Shown: positions 28,067 to 37,051, counted from the stretch's first letter. The stretch is 64,000 nt of DNA from Pseudomonas brassicacearum (GCF_000585995.1 NZ_CP007410.1:1081430-1145429), one strand, 5' to 3'. The notes: generated from the letters alone by a model not told the origin. Program-made: numbers and translations.

Positions 28067-29429
28067 GGGACTGTCAGATATTTTGTGTGCGGGCCGGTAA
28101 CGGCCTGCCGTTAGGCAGGCCATGCTTTTACCAGGTCGGTCTGATAAATCGATCTCCGTACAGAATCGCGAATTGATTCATCGCACTTTTCCAGTCATGG
28201 GCCGCTGAACCCCAGTTTGCTGTGATATTGCGCAGCCCAAGCCAGATCAGCTTGGTCGCCGCATCGTCGGTCGGGAAGTGGCCTCGGGTCTTGATGATCT
28301 TGCGCAGTTGAGCGTTGATGCTCTCAATGGCGTTGGTCGTGTAGATCACTTTTCGGATCGCCGGCGGGAAAACGAAAAAAGGAATCACACGATCCCAAGC
28401 GCGGCGCCAAGCAGCCACTACCGTCGGATACTGCTTGCCCCATGGCCCGCTTTCAAACGCATCCAGCGCTTGCTCGGCCGCTTCGGCGGTGACTGCCTGA
28501 TAGATCGGTTTGAGCGCCTTGGCCAGTTCGCGGCGCTTATCCCAAGCCGCGTAATCAAGACTGTTGCGGATCAGATGAACAATGCATGTTTGCAGTGTCG
28601 TGTCCGGAAATACAGCGCTGAGAGCTTCCGGCATGCCTTTAAGGCCATCGGTCACAGCAATCAACACGTCTTCGACGCCGCGTGTCTTGAGGTCGTTGAA
28701 CACCTTCATCCAGAATTTGGCGCCCTCGGTCGTTTCGATCCAAATGCCGAGAATATCGCGTGTTCCGTCAGGCAAAACACCCAAGGCCAGGTAGATTGCC
28801 TTGTTGCGAACCAGCCCCTCTTCGCGGATTTTGACCCGCAGAGCATCGAAGAAAATAACCGGATACATCGGCTCCAAAGGCCGCTGTTGCCAGGCACCGA
28901 TCTCTGCCATGACTTCGTCGGTTACAGAGCTAATGAAGTCGGGAGAAACGTCCGTACCGTACTGCTCGGAAAGAAACGCACGGATCTCTCTAACAGTCAT
29001 TCCGCGGGCATACATGGCGATGATCTTGTCGTCGAACCCAGTGTAACGCCGCTCGTGTTTGGGGATCAGGATGGGAGAAAAACTGCCGTCCCGGTCGCGA
29101 GGAATATCCAGTCGGAGCGGACCATCACCGGTTAGAACCGTCTTGCCGCTTTTGCCATTGCGCTGGTTGGTTTCATCCTCTGGGCGCTGCGCGCCCGGCG
29201 GATAGCCCAGGTGGTGGCCAAGCTCAGCACTCAAGGCTCGCTCGATCAAAGCCTTCTTGAACGCCGCAGAGGCATCCTCAATGGCTTCAGCGGTCATCGG
29301 TCCATCGGTAAATTGCTCAAGCAGCTCTTTCGGGATTTTCGGCAGCTCTCGCAACGCGGGTTTCTTCTTGGTTGGCATACATGCACCTCTTACTCATGTT
29401 ATGCCCGAACACAAAATTTCTGACACCCC
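28067..29429 (-). mobile_element. IS256-family insertion sequence, about 1.36 kb, apparently intact
   Basis: Left end GGGACTGTCAGATATTTTG and right end (reverse complement) GGGGTGTCAGAAATTTTG are terminal inverted repeats that continue for about 27 bp with few mismatches (TGTCAGA, ATTTTGTGT and CGGGC blocks shared). An 8-bp direct repeat flanks the element. One transposase gene fills it on the minus strand with an unbroken frame, so the element may be active. It has split a REP pair. Confidence 0.9.
28128..29378 (-). CDS. IS256-family (MULE/DDE) transposase
   Basis: A 416 aa transposase of the IS256/Mutator class. Landmarks are an N-terminal segment with KALIERALSAELGHHLGY, the catalytic region ILGIWIETTEGAKFWMKVFN, then IAVTDGLKGMPEAL carrying one DDE aspartate, TCIVHLIRNSLDY, and TTNAIESINAQLRKI near the C-terminus carrying the glutamate. 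Full length for the family and no frameshift. Codon use is less GC-biased than the neighbouring core genes, as expected for a mobile element. Confidence 0.95.
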   Translation of the reverse strand: MPTKKKPALRELPKIPKELLEQFTDGPMTAEAIEDASAAFKKALIERALSAELGHHLGYPPGAQRPEDETNQRNGKSGKTVLTGDGPLRLDIPRDRDGSFSPILIPKHERRYTGFDDKIIAMYARGMTVREIRAFLSEQYGTDVSPDFISSVTDEVMAEIGAWQQRPLEPMYPVIFFDALRVKIREEGLVRNKAIYLALGVLPDGTRDILGIWIETTEGAKFWMKVFNDLKTRGVEDVLIAVTDGLKGMPEALSAVFPDTTLQTCIVHLIRNSLDYAAWDKRRELAKALKPIYQAVTAEAAEQALDAFESGPWGKQYPTVVAAWRRAWDRVIPFFVFPPAIRKVIYTTNAIESINAQLRKIIKTRGHFPTDDAATKLIWLGLRNITANWGSAAHDWKSAMNQFAILYGDRFIRPTW

Positions 29430-29478
29430 CCTTTTTGTGAGCGCTTCGCACTCAAGCGGGAGCAAGCTCCCTCGCCAC
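29430..29478. repeat. right half of the interrupted REP pair, with target-site duplication
   Basis: Begins with the right CCTTTTTG copy (29430-29437), then GAGCGCTTCGCACTCAAGCG and GGAGCAAGCTCCCTCGCCAC, the facing partner of the unit at 28019-28066. Confidence 0.85.
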
Positions 29479-29542
29479 GATGATTCAAAGAAACCTCAAG
29501 TGAACGGCATTACCCATAAAGTGGATTCCATCAGGTATATAC

Positions 29543-30325
29543 CTATCCTGCGCGGCTCAACATCCAGGCGAAGCGCTCGGCGGACCATTCCTTGCGGTCT
29601 GACACCTGGCCGTCGCCCAACTCGATTACCCGCAGTACACCGTCTGACCTGAGTGCTACGTCGATCGAGAAAAAAGGACTGTCGATCAGCCGTGCGCATT
29701 CGATCACCAACTCAGGCACCTCGTCGGTGACGCCATAGGCCTGCCCGTGGAGCACAAAGTAACGACGCTCGGTTTCTTCGAGGTATTCCTCTCGTCGTCT
29801 GACGCATATACCGCCTTCAATCTGGCCACGATATTGGCGCATCTTTTCAACAAGCGGCGCTATGCCTTCGGGAGTGCTCACCAAGCTACCACTACCGGTG
29901 TTAAGCGACTTTACGTAATCCTTGATGAAGTAGCCTGGCCATTGTAGGCCTTCGAGTGCCTGAGTGAAGTTTGCATCACTGGCCAACACCACCGTTTCGC
30001 TCGTGTAGGCAACCAGCAATGGATACCACTGCGGCAAGTGATGACAGAGTCGATATTGCGTAGCGTCGGTTATTCCAATGATGCCCTTTTCGCACAGGTG
30101 GCTAACCAAAGCGGCATACGCGTCGAGTGTCAGCATCCACCCGCGATATAAGGTCGAGTCTCCAGACGTGAGGGGCGCAGAAGTCCTGAAAAGACCTGCT
30201 TCGAAATCTTCAAAAGAGAACAGCGCAGTCCTCAGTCCCGCAGTCATTACCGCTTCGTACTCTTCAGCGTACTGCTCATCAGGATGTTTTTTATCAAATG
30301 GGTCGCTAGGGTAGAGGAGGTGCAT
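29543..30325 (-). CDS. ATP-grasp protein of the R2K (CDC123-like) clade
   Basis: A 260 aa predicted ATP-grasp ligase. The RAGNYA-like nucleotide domain reads GYFIKDYVKSLN with two lysines (135 and 139), the mark of the R2K clade. Downstream are EGGICVRRREEYLEE and the metal-site region FFSIDVALRSDG...VIELGDGQVSD. R2K families are predicted peptide-protein ligases, tied by comparative genomics to type VI toxin systems and phage-host conflict. None is characterised here. DNA is AT-richer than flanking core genes. The start is uncertain: the ATG at 30325 is chosen as the domain start; 30379 is possible. Neighbours are an IS and an immunity pseudogene. Confidence 0.78.
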   Translation of the reverse strand: MHLLYPSDPFDKKHPDEQYAEEYEAVMTAGLRTALFSFEDFEAGLFRTSAPLTSGDSTLYRGWMLTLDAYAALVSHLCEKGIIGITDATQYRLCHHLPQWYPLLVAYTSETVVLASDANFTQALEGLQWPGYFIKDYVKSLNTGSGSLVSTPEGIAPLVEKMRQYRGQIEGGICVRRREEYLEETERRYFVLHGQAYGVTDEVPELVIECARLIDSPFFSIDVALRSDGVLRVIELGDGQVSDRKEWSAERFAWMLSRAG

Positions 30326-30448
30326 AATGCTTTTTACCGATGAGAAGTGGAGGGTCAAATGCTGCTGGATTCGGTACATCGCGACACGGAGTCGAGAGAG
30401 CCTGCTGCCGATTATTCAGCAGCAAGGGTCGTTTAAATATCTGGAGCG

Positions 30449-30633
30449 TCAGGGCTGCTTGAATCCCGGTTTTCCGTTGGCGGCGCGCCAAGCTTTTATC
30501 TTTTCAACTATTTGTTCAGGGCTGTTATGGCCGTCTTCTGGATAATAAATTAGATCTGAGCCGGAAGGGTGCTCTGAGGTTTTCTAAATTCTAAAACAGC
30601 TACCGTGTGGGCTTCTTCTGAGGGGAAACTCAT
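30449..30633 (-). pseudogene. remnant of an S-type pyocin / E-colicin DNase immunity gene, frameshifted
   Basis: Read on the minus strand from an ATG at 30633, frame one gives [17 protein letters not shown]. After a shift at the AAAA run (TTTT, 30580-30583) the second frame gives [17 protein letters not shown], then [20 protein letters not shown] and GFKQP, ending at TGA 30451-30449. [12 protein letters not shown] and [16 protein letters not shown] endings are the hallmark of colicin/pyocin Im proteins (PF01320), and FPSEEAHTVAVLEF resembles pyocin S2 immunity. Restoring one A would join the frames in register. The family N-terminal helix (SxYTExEF) is not recognisable, so the 5' end is also missing or diverged. 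No pyocin gene is present. Confidence 0.8.
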
Positions 30634-30690
30634 ATAGCGTTTCCGACAGTGCTGTAGGAATCGAGAAGTTTCTATCGAGAAATAACCCGC
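30634..30690. other. short AT-rich stretch between the immunity remnant and the terminator
   Basis: The minus-strand frame stays open here (SIETSRFLQHCRK) and may hold the decayed N-terminus of the immunity gene, but the similarity is too weak to claim. Confidence 0.3.
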
Positions 30691-30722
30691 AAATAAAAAA
30701 GGCCGCTGCAAAAGCAGCGGCC
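30691..30722 (-). terminator. strong minus-strand terminator
   Basis: GGCCGCTGC-TTTT-GCAGCGGCC followed by TTTTTTATTT when read on the minus strand. There is no T run in the plus direction. It shows that a minus-strand transcript ends here, coming from the region 30.74-31.12 kb, where only short ORFs are present. Confidence 0.88.
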
Positions 30723-30744
30723 TAAACATGACGTTGCAAAGGAG

Positions 30745-30918
30745 CTACAAATCAACGTCGGTAAACACGGGATGATGGATCGATACGCCAATCCATCCGA
30801 AGGACGGTACGCCAGGCGTGAGGGATGCCGTGGCGGCTTGCGCTTGCAGGCCCGTTGCCCTGAAAGCCCCGCCAGCATAAGGATCGAGTTCTTCGGGAAA
30901 CAGCCTGGATTCAGACAT
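30745..30918 (-). CDS. unknown 57-aa ORF ahead of a terminator
   Basis: ATG at 30918 to TAG at 30745, starting MSESRLFPEELDPYAGGAFR and ending PSFGWIGVSIHHPVFTDVDL. Not recognised. Its start codon overlaps the stop of the ORF upstream (ATGTCTGA), a coupling-type arrangement, and a strong terminator follows 22 bp after its stop. No clear ribosome-binding site of its own. It could equally be the second half of one frame-shifted gene. Confidence 0.35.
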   Translation of the reverse strand: MSESRLFPEELDPYAGGAFRATGLQAQAATASLTPGVPSFGWIGVSIHHPVFTDVDL

Positions 30919-31084
30919 GCACCGTTACGGGGTCCGCAACAGTCGCAATGGCTGTGATGAATATGCGCGCAGCTGATAACCCATCATCCAGTCCGTCGAT
31001 GCTCGACGCAGAGGCCCGCCCTGCAAGGCCAGTAATCCTTTTTAGGTACAACGCGAATACCTCCTTGGTGCGCTTATCGCCCAT
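30911..31084 (-). CDS. unknown 57-aa ORF, first of an overlapping pair
   Basis: From ATG 31084 (or GTG 31120, giving 69 aa) to TGA at 30911. Begins MGDKRTKEVFALYLKRITGL and ends TAIATVADPVTVHV. An excellent Shine-Dalgarno (AAGGAGG) lies inside it, 8 bp before an in-frame TTG, so a 46-aa product beginning at YLKRITGL is possible. Not recognised. It is divergent from the DUF1302 gene and overlaps the downstream ORF by 8 bp. Confidence 0.35.
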   Translation of the reverse strand: MGDKRTKEVFALYLKRITGLAGRASASSIDGLDDGLSAARIFITAIATVADPVTVHV

Positions 31085-31132
31085 GGCGTGCGGCAGTAGG
31101 GTGAGGTCTCTGTCACTCACCGGGGAAGACGC

Positions 31133-32926
31133 ATGACAACAATAACAATGCGCGCCATCTTCAAGCCGCAGGCGCTGGCCGTTGCGGTGGCCTTGGGTTG
31201 CTGTGCCCAGGCGCAGGCCGTTTCATTCAACATTGGCGAGATCGAGGGTCAGTTCGACTCTTCGCTGTCCGTGGGCGCGAGCTGGGGCATGCGCGACGCC
31301 GACAAGGACCTGGTTGGTACCGTCAACGGCGGTAGGGGGCAGTCGTCCACGGGTGACGATGGGCGGCTGAACTTCAAGAAAGGCGAAACCTTTTCCAAGA
31401 TCTTCAAAGGCCTGCACGACCTCGAACTCAAGTACGGCGACACCGGTGTGTTCGTGCGTGGCAAGTACTGGTACGACTTCGAACTCAAGGACGAAGGCCG
31501 TGAGTTCAAGGACATCAGTGACAGCAATCGCAAGGAAGGCGCCAAGTCGTCAGGGGCGCAGATCCTCGATGCCTTCGTCTATCACAACTATTCCATCGCC
31601 GATTTGCCCGGCACAGTGCGCGCCGGCAAGCAGGTGGTCAGCTGGGGCGAAAGTACCTTCATCGGCAACTCCATCAACAGCATCAACCCGGTGGACGTGT
31701 CCGCGTTCCGTCGCCCGGGCGCGGAGATCAAGGAAGGCTTGATCCCGGTGAACATGCTGTTCGCCTCCCAGGGTTTGACCGACAAACTCACTATCGAAGG
31801 GTTCTACCAACTGGAGTGGGACCAGACCGTTGTCGACAACTGCGGCACGTTCTTCGGCAATGACGTAGTGGCAGATGGTTGCACCAGCGGTTACACCGTG
31901 GGCAGCCCGGCGATCGCGCCATTCGTGCCACTGACTCAGGCCTTTGGCCAAGGTATTCAGGTGAATGACGAAGGCGTTGTCATTGCTCGCAGCGGTGACC
32001 GGGACGCCCGTGATTCCGGCCAGTGGGGCACGGCGTTGCGCTGGCTCGGCGATGACACCGAGTATGGACTGTACTTCATGAACTATCACAGCCGCACGCC
32101 TACTGTGGGGACGACCACAGCGGGACTCTCCACGCTGGCGGCCCTGCCGGGGATGGTCGCGATTGCCAACGGTATAGCGCCCGGCAGCGGAGCGGGCCTG
32201 GCGCAAAGCGTGATGCTGGGACGCGGCCAGTACTACCTTGAATACCCCGAGGACATCCGCCTGTACGGCGCCAGTTTCTCCACCACGCTGCCTACCGGTA
32301 CCGCGTGGACCGGGGAAATCAGCTATCGCCCCAACGCACCGGTGCAGGTCAATACCACCGACCTGACCCTGGCCTTGCTCAATCCGATTGCCGGTGGTGC
32401 AGCATCACCCATTGCCACCTCGGCGGGCGCAGACAACACCGGCTACCGCCGCAAGGAAATCACCCAAGTCCAGAGCACCCTGACGCACTTCTTCGATCAG
32501 GTACTGGGCGCCGATCGCCTGACCTTGGTGGGCGAGGCGGCGGTGGTGCACGTCGGCGGGCTGGAGTCCAAGGACAAACTGCGTTACGGCCGCGATTCGG
32601 TCTACGGCCAGTACGGGTTCAATGGTGACACCGATGGCTTCGTCACCTCGACCTCCTGGGGCTACCGCGCCCGGGCGATTCTCGACTACTCCAACGTGAT
32701 CGGCGGGGTGAACTTCAAGCCTAACGTGTCCTGGTCCCACGACGTGGCCGGCTACGGTCCCAACGGCTTGTTCAACGAAGGCGCCAAGGCCGTCAGCCTC
32801 GGTGTCGATGCCGACTACCGCAACACGTACACCGCCAGCCTGAGCTACACCGACTTTTTTGGCGGCGATTACAACGTTCTCGAAGACCGCGACTTCCTCG
32901 CGTTGAGCTTCGGCGTGAACTTCTGA
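31133..32926 (+). CDS. DUF1302 family outer-membrane protein
   Basis: A 597 aa protein with a signal peptide (cut near AQAQA-VSF, about residue 29) followed by beta-strand-rich sequence typical of an outer-membrane barrel. Family segments are QFDSSLSVGASWGMRDAD, VRGKYWYDFELKDE, AGKQVVSWGES and the end FFGGDYNVLEDRDFLALSF. Function unproven. It is almost always paired with a DUF1329 gene, as here 22 bp downstream, and such pairs have been linked in P. putida fitness work to use of fatty esters (from memory). A MalT-like regulator lies downstream. Confidence 0.9.
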   Translation: MTTITMRAIFKPQALAVAVALGCCAQAQAVSFNIGEIEGQFDSSLSVGASWGMRDADKDLVGTVNGGRGQSSTGDDGRLNFKKGETFSKIFKGLHDLELKYGDTGVFVRGKYWYDFELKDEGREFKDISDSNRKEGAKSSGAQILDAFVYHNYSIADLPGTVRAGKQVVSWGESTFIGNSINSINPVDVSAFRRPGAEIKEGLIPVNMLFASQGLTDKLTIEGFYQLEWDQTVVDNCGTFFGNDVVADGCTSGYTVGSPAIAPFVPLTQAFGQGIQVNDEGVVIARSGDRDARDSGQWGTALRWLGDDTEYGLYFMNYHSRTPTVGTTTAGLSTLAALPGMVAIANGIAPGSGAGLAQSVMLGRGQYYLEYPEDIRLYGASFSTTLPTGTAWTGEISYRPNAPVQVNTTDLTLALLNPIAGGAASPIATSAGADNTGYRRKEITQVQSTLTHFFDQVLGADRLTLVGEAAVVHVGGLESKDKLRYGRDSVYGQYGFNGDTDGFVTSTSWGYRARAILDYSNVIGGVNFKPNVSWSHDVAGYGPNGLFNEGAKAVSLGVDADYRNTYTASLSYTDFFGGDYNVLEDRDFLALSFGVNF

Positions 32927-32948
32927 TCTGGCTGACAAGGAAAACCCA

Positions 32949-34316
32949 ATGCGCAAGATGATCCTGCAATGCGGTGCCCTGGCCTTGAGCCTGTTGGCCG
33001 CGAACGTGATGGCGGCGGTTTCGCCGGATGAAGCGAACAAACTGGGCACCAGTCTCACCCCCATCGGTGCGGAAAAGGCTGGCAACGCCGATGGCTCGAT
33101 CCCGGCCTGGACCGGCGGCATTCCAAAAAACGCTGGAGCAGTGGACAGCAAGGGTTTTTTGGCCGACCCGTTCGCCAATGAAAAACCACTGTTCACCATC
33201 ACCGCCGCGACGGTGGACAAGTACAAGGACAAGCTCTCCGAAGGCCAGGTCGCGATGTTCAAGCGCTACCCGGAAACCTACAAGATTCCAGTCTATCCAA
33301 CCCACCGCAGCGTTTCCCTGCCGCCGGAAATCTACGAGTCGGCCAAGCGCAGCGCACTCAACGTGGCGTCCATCAACGACGGTAACGGCTTGTCCAACTT
33401 CACCGGCAACCGCTACTACGCGTTCCCGATCCCCAAGAACGGTGTGGAAGTCATATGGAACCACATCACCCGTTATCACGGTGGCAACCTGCGACGCATC
33501 ATTACCCAGGCCACGCCACAGACCAATGGCGGCTTCACGCCGATCCGCTTCGAAGAAGAAATCGCCGTGCCGTTCCTGATCAAGGATGCCGACCCGGAAA
33601 AGGCCAGTAACGTACTGACCTATTTCAAGCAGGAGGTCACCGCCCCGGCACGCCTGGCCGGTAATGTGCTGTTGGTGCACGAAACCCTCGACCAAGTGAA
33701 GGAGCCGCGCCTGGCCTGGATCTACAACGCCGGCCAGCGTCGCGTACGTCGTGCCCCGCAAGTGGCCTACGACGGCCCGGGTACCGCCGCCGACGGGTTG
33801 CGCACCTCCGACAACTTTGACCTGTTTTCCGGCGCCCCGGATCGCTACGACTGGAAGCTGATCGGCAAGAAGGAAATGTACATCCCGTACAACAGCTACA
33901 AGCTCGATTCCCCCAGCCTCAAGTACGACGATGTGATCAAGGCCGGCCATATCAACCAGGACCTGACCCGCTATGAGTTGCACCGGGTCTGGGAAGTGGT
34001 CGGGACGGTCAAGCCCAGCGAGCGGCACATCTACGCCAAACGCCACATGTACTTCGACGAAGACAGCTGGCAGGCCGCGCTGGTGGACCACTACGACGGT
34101 CGCGGTCAACTGTGGCGGGTGGCCGAAGGTCATGCCCAGTTCTACTACGACCACCAGAACCCGGGCTACACCCTCGAGGCGCTCTACGACATCATCGCTG
34201 GCCGCTACATTGCCCTGGGGATGAAGAACGAAGAGAAGCACAGCTACGAGTACGGTTTCGAAGCCAGGGCAGCCGACTACACACCGGCGGCGCTGCGTTC
34301 GACTGGGGTTCGTTAA
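32949..34316 (+). CDS. DUF1329 family periplasmic/outer-membrane-associated protein
   Basis: A 455 aa protein with a signal peptide (MRKMILQCGALALSLLAANV, cleaved after VMA at about residue 22). The family hallmarks are VSPDEANKLGTSLTPIGAEK, GSIPAWTGGIPK at the N-terminus and RRVRRAPQVAYDGPGTAADG, FDLFSGAPDRYDWKLIGKKE in the centre. The LolB-like fold expected for the family suggests lipid handling at the outer membrane, an inference. Second gene of an operon with the DUF1302 gene. A terminator follows. Confidence 0.9.
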   Translation: MRKMILQCGALALSLLAANVMAAVSPDEANKLGTSLTPIGAEKAGNADGSIPAWTGGIPKNAGAVDSKGFLADPFANEKPLFTITAATVDKYKDKLSEGQVAMFKRYPETYKIPVYPTHRSVSLPPEIYESAKRSALNVASINDGNGLSNFTGNRYYAFPIPKNGVEVIWNHITRYHGGNLRRIITQATPQTNGGFTPIRFEEEIAVPFLIKDADPEKASNVLTYFKQEVTAPARLAGNVLLVHETLDQVKEPRLAWIYNAGQRRVRRAPQVAYDGPGTAADGLRTSDNFDLFSGAPDRYDWKLIGKKEMYIPYNSYKLDSPSLKYDDVIKAGHINQDLTRYELHRVWEVVGTVKPSERHIYAKRHMYFDEDSWQAALVDHYDGRGQLWRVAEGHAQFYYDHQNPGYTLEALYDIIAGRYIALGMKNEEKHSYEYGFEARAADYTPAALRSTGVR

Positions 34317-34374
34317 GGTCTGAAGGTTGGAAAGATGGCTGCCACAAACTGTGTCTGACTTGAAATGATCATGA

Positions 34375-34407
34375 ACGACCGGCAGCAAACCTGCCGGTCG
34401 TTTTTTT
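34375..34407 (+). terminator. terminator after the DUF1302-DUF1329 operon
   Basis: ACGACCGGCAG-CAAAC-CTGCCGGTCG followed by TTTTTTT, about 60 bp after the DUF1329 stop. Confidence 0.9.
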
Positions 34408-34498
34408 ATGGGCGCTAATCAGCGCGCTGAATACTTCTCCTAAGGTGAGCGACACAGGACTAGGGTGATGAAACAACAATAAACAGGACTCTGCTGAC

Positions 34499-37051
34499 AT
34501 GACCGCCATGACCCCGTGTCCGGACCGTCCAGGATTGCTCCCTCGTCTGTCCTCGACGCATCTACCGCGGCGGTCCTTGAGCGAGCCCTTGCTGGCCTCC
34601 GAGGCGCGGGTAAAACTGCTGTGCGCGCCGGCGGGCAGTGGCAAGAGTGCGTTGTTCGCCGAATGTTTCCTCCAGGCCCCCGCCGAGTGTCGGCTGCACT
34701 GGCTGCCCCTGGGGGGCGCGGCGCTGAGTGTCGGGCAAATGTGCGAACACCTGGCGCAAACCCTCGGGCTGCCGGTGATGGATCAAGTCGGGCTGACGGC
34801 TCATCTGGCGAGTTTGCAAACACCGACCTGGTTGTTTCTGGATGATTATTGTCGGGTACCGAATCCCGAGCTGGACCAGTGGCTCGATCGTCTGTTGAAC
34901 GTCAGCAGCCCGGCGTTGCACGTGTGGGTAAATAGCCGCCGCCGTCCCCACTGCAATTGGCCGCGCCTGCTGCTCGATGACGAGCTGCACGAATTCGACA
35001 CGCAGGCGTTGGTCTTCACCCTGGACGATGTCCAGCAATTGCTCAGTCATCTGCCGGCCCCCCAGGCGGCCCGCACGGCCCGTGAGGTGCTACAGCGCAG
35101 CGGCGGTTGGTGCGCCGGGGTGCGCATCGCCTTGCTTGAGCGTTGTGAATGGGCGCGCCGTCACGCGTCGCCGGGACGGCCCGGCACCCTGCTGGATTAC
35201 CTTGAGTACGAGCTGTTCAGCACGCTGACCCCGGACCTGGCCCAGGCCTGGCGCGTGCTGGCCCATTTACCACGCTTCAATGCCCGGCTTTGCGAGCACC
35301 TGTTCGGCGATACCGTGGGCGCCGAATGCCTTCCCTTGTTGCTGGACCTGGGGTGCTTTATCGAACCGTGGGAACAGTCCTCGGACTGGTTGCACATTTT
35401 CCCGCCCCTGGCCCGCCTGGTACGTGACGAGCCCTGGCCGCAAGGACGGTCCTGGCACCGCCGGGCCTGCCAGTGGTTCGCCGCCGAGCAGGACTGGCAA
35501 ATGGCATTCGAGCAAGCCATGCAGGCGGGGGAGTTCGAGACCGCCGTCAGCTTTTTGCAGCACTTGAGCTTCGAGCATGTACTGCAACGCAGCAACGTGG
35601 TGCTATTGCTCAACCTGCATGATCAACAAGGTGAAGCGTTGACGCTGGGTACGCCGCAATCGGTGGGGTTGGTGACGGCGGCGCTGTTGTTTGCAGGACG
35701 CTTCGAACAGGCGTCGGCGTGCATCGAACAACTGGCCCGGTTCGTGCCCCAGCCCCAGGCCTGCCAGCAGCGAGAAGTGCTGGCGCGCTGGCAGGTCTTG
35801 CGCGGTTGGTTGCTGCATCTCTCGGGAGACGGCGACCAGGCGCGCGAGCATTTCCTCCAGGCCCAGGGCAGCCTCGATCCACAAGCCTGGTCCCTTCGAT
35901 TGCTATGCCTGCTGGGGCTGACGCAGCAAGCGCTGCTCAAAGGCGACCTGGCCTCTGCCCAATGGATCAACCGCCAGGCATTATGCCTGGCGCGCGCCCA
36001 AGGCTCGCTGGTGTTTGAAGGGCTGCTGGAATTGGACCACGCTCAGGTGCTGGAACAACGCGGTGCCCCCCATCGGGCCGAACATTTGCTAAGCGCCGTC
36101 CAGGCCTTGCTCGATAAGCCCGGCCAGGATTTTTCCGCGTTGTTGGGGCGTATTGCCCTGCGTCGTGGACGCCTGGCATTGCGCATGGGGCTTGATGAGT
36201 TGGCGGCCGAGCAATTTCAAGTGGGCCTGGAAACCGGCCTGCGCAGCCAGGACAAACAAGTGCTCTATGGTTTTCTCGGCAAAGCGAGCCTGGCCGCCAA
36301 CCAAGGTGACTACGGCGAAGCGTTCATGCAACTGCGCGACGCCGAGCGGATCATGCAGCAGCGACACATCCCCGATACGGTGTACCGCGGCGTGCTGCTG
36401 CAAACCAGTTGCCAGTTCTGGTTGCAACAAGGCCGTCCGGAACTGGCTTATGAAGCCTTGACCCGGGTGTTGCGGCATTTTCGCGGGCCGCAGGCCAAGC
36501 ACGCGCCTCCCGCGACGCTGGAGTTGATTCCGCGACTTGAATATCTACTGGTACTGACAGAGGTCTACTTGCATCGGGCGCAAGATCCGCAGGCTCGTCT
36601 GGAAGCCATGATCAGCCAGGCGCAATGCCTTGAAATGCATGGTCTGGAAGCCGATTTGCAGCTAGCGCTGGTTGAAGTGGTCTGGTTGTCTGCCGACCGT
36701 TCCCAGGTTCGAACGCTGGTGCAAGAAGGGCTCAAACGAGTCGCCTGTTATCGGGCGCAGCAAGCGTTGTGTGAGTTGCGCTTGCGCCAACCTGACCTGT
36801 TGCACTGGACGCAGTCGGCGGAGCCCATCGAGTCGCCAGCGGCTGGCTCTGAAGATACGTTGCTCAGTCACCGGGAACTTGAAGTGCTGGAGTTGATTGC
36901 ACAAGGTCATTCCAATCAACAAATTGCCGAGCAGCTGTTCATATCGTTGCACACGGTAAAAACCCATGCGCGTCGGATCCACAGCAAGTTAGGTGTGCAG
37001 CGGCGTACTCAAGCGGTAGCGAAGGCTAAAGTCATGGGGATGATGGGGTAG
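34499..37051 (+). CDS. LuxR-family regulator of the MalT/LAL type
   Basis: An 850 aa signal-transducing ATPase regulator. A Walker A loop, [13 protein letters not shown], lies at residues 43-55 and Walker B near [10 protein letters not shown] long helical TPR-like sensor region spans about 350-770, and a C-terminal LuxR HTH (about 785-850) contains [20 protein letters not shown] and [20 protein letters not shown]. These proteins bind an inducer and ATP, then activate nearby promoters. It most likely controls the DUF1302-DUF1329 operon just upstream. The inducer is unknown. Confidence 0.9.
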   Translation: MTAMTPCPDRPGLLPRLSSTHLPRRSLSEPLLASEARVKLLCAPAGSGKSALFAECFLQAPAECRLHWLPLGGAALSVGQMCEHLAQTLGLPVMDQVGLTAHLASLQTPTWLFLDDYCRVPNPELDQWLDRLLNVSSPALHVWVNSRRRPHCNWPRLLLDDELHEFDTQALVFTLDDVQQLLSHLPAPQAARTAREVLQRSGGWCAGVRIALLERCEWARRHASPGRPGTLLDYLEYELFSTLTPDLAQAWRVLAHLPRFNARLCEHLFGDTVGAECLPLLLDLGCFIEPWEQSSDWLHIFPPLARLVRDEPWPQGRSWHRRACQWFAAEQDWQMAFEQAMQAGEFETAVSFLQHLSFEHVLQRSNVVLLLNLHDQQGEALTLGTPQSVGLVTAALLFAGRFEQASACIEQLARFVPQPQACQQREVLARWQVLRGWLLHLSGDGDQAREHFLQAQGSLDPQAWSLRLLCLLGLTQQALLKGDLASAQWINRQALCLARAQGSLVFEGLLELDHAQVLEQRGAPHRAEHLLSAVQALLDKPGQDFSALLGRIALRRGRLALRMGLDELAAEQFQVGLETGLRSQDKQVLYGFLGKASLAANQGDYGEAFMQLRDAERIMQQRHIPDTVYRGVLLQTSCQFWLQQGRPELAYEALTRVLRHFRGPQAKHAPPATLELIPRLEYLLVLTEVYLHRAQDPQARLEAMISQAQCLEMHGLEADLQLALVEVVWLSADRSQVRTLVQEGLKRVACYRAQQALCELRLRQPDLLHWTQSAEPIESPAAGSEDTLLSHRELEVLELIAQGHSNQQIAEQLFISLHTVKTHARRIHSKLGVQRRTQAVAKAKVMGMMG

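Noticed and set aside
30745..30918. C-terminus of a pyocin DNase (HNH) belonging to the immunity relic
   Set aside because: No HNH/His-rich nuclease motif in any frame; the ORF sequence is unlike colicin DNase ends.
31550..34388. Minus-strand open frames opposite the DUF1302 and DUF1329 genes
   Set aside because: Shadows of two exported proteins with clear signal peptides and family motifs.
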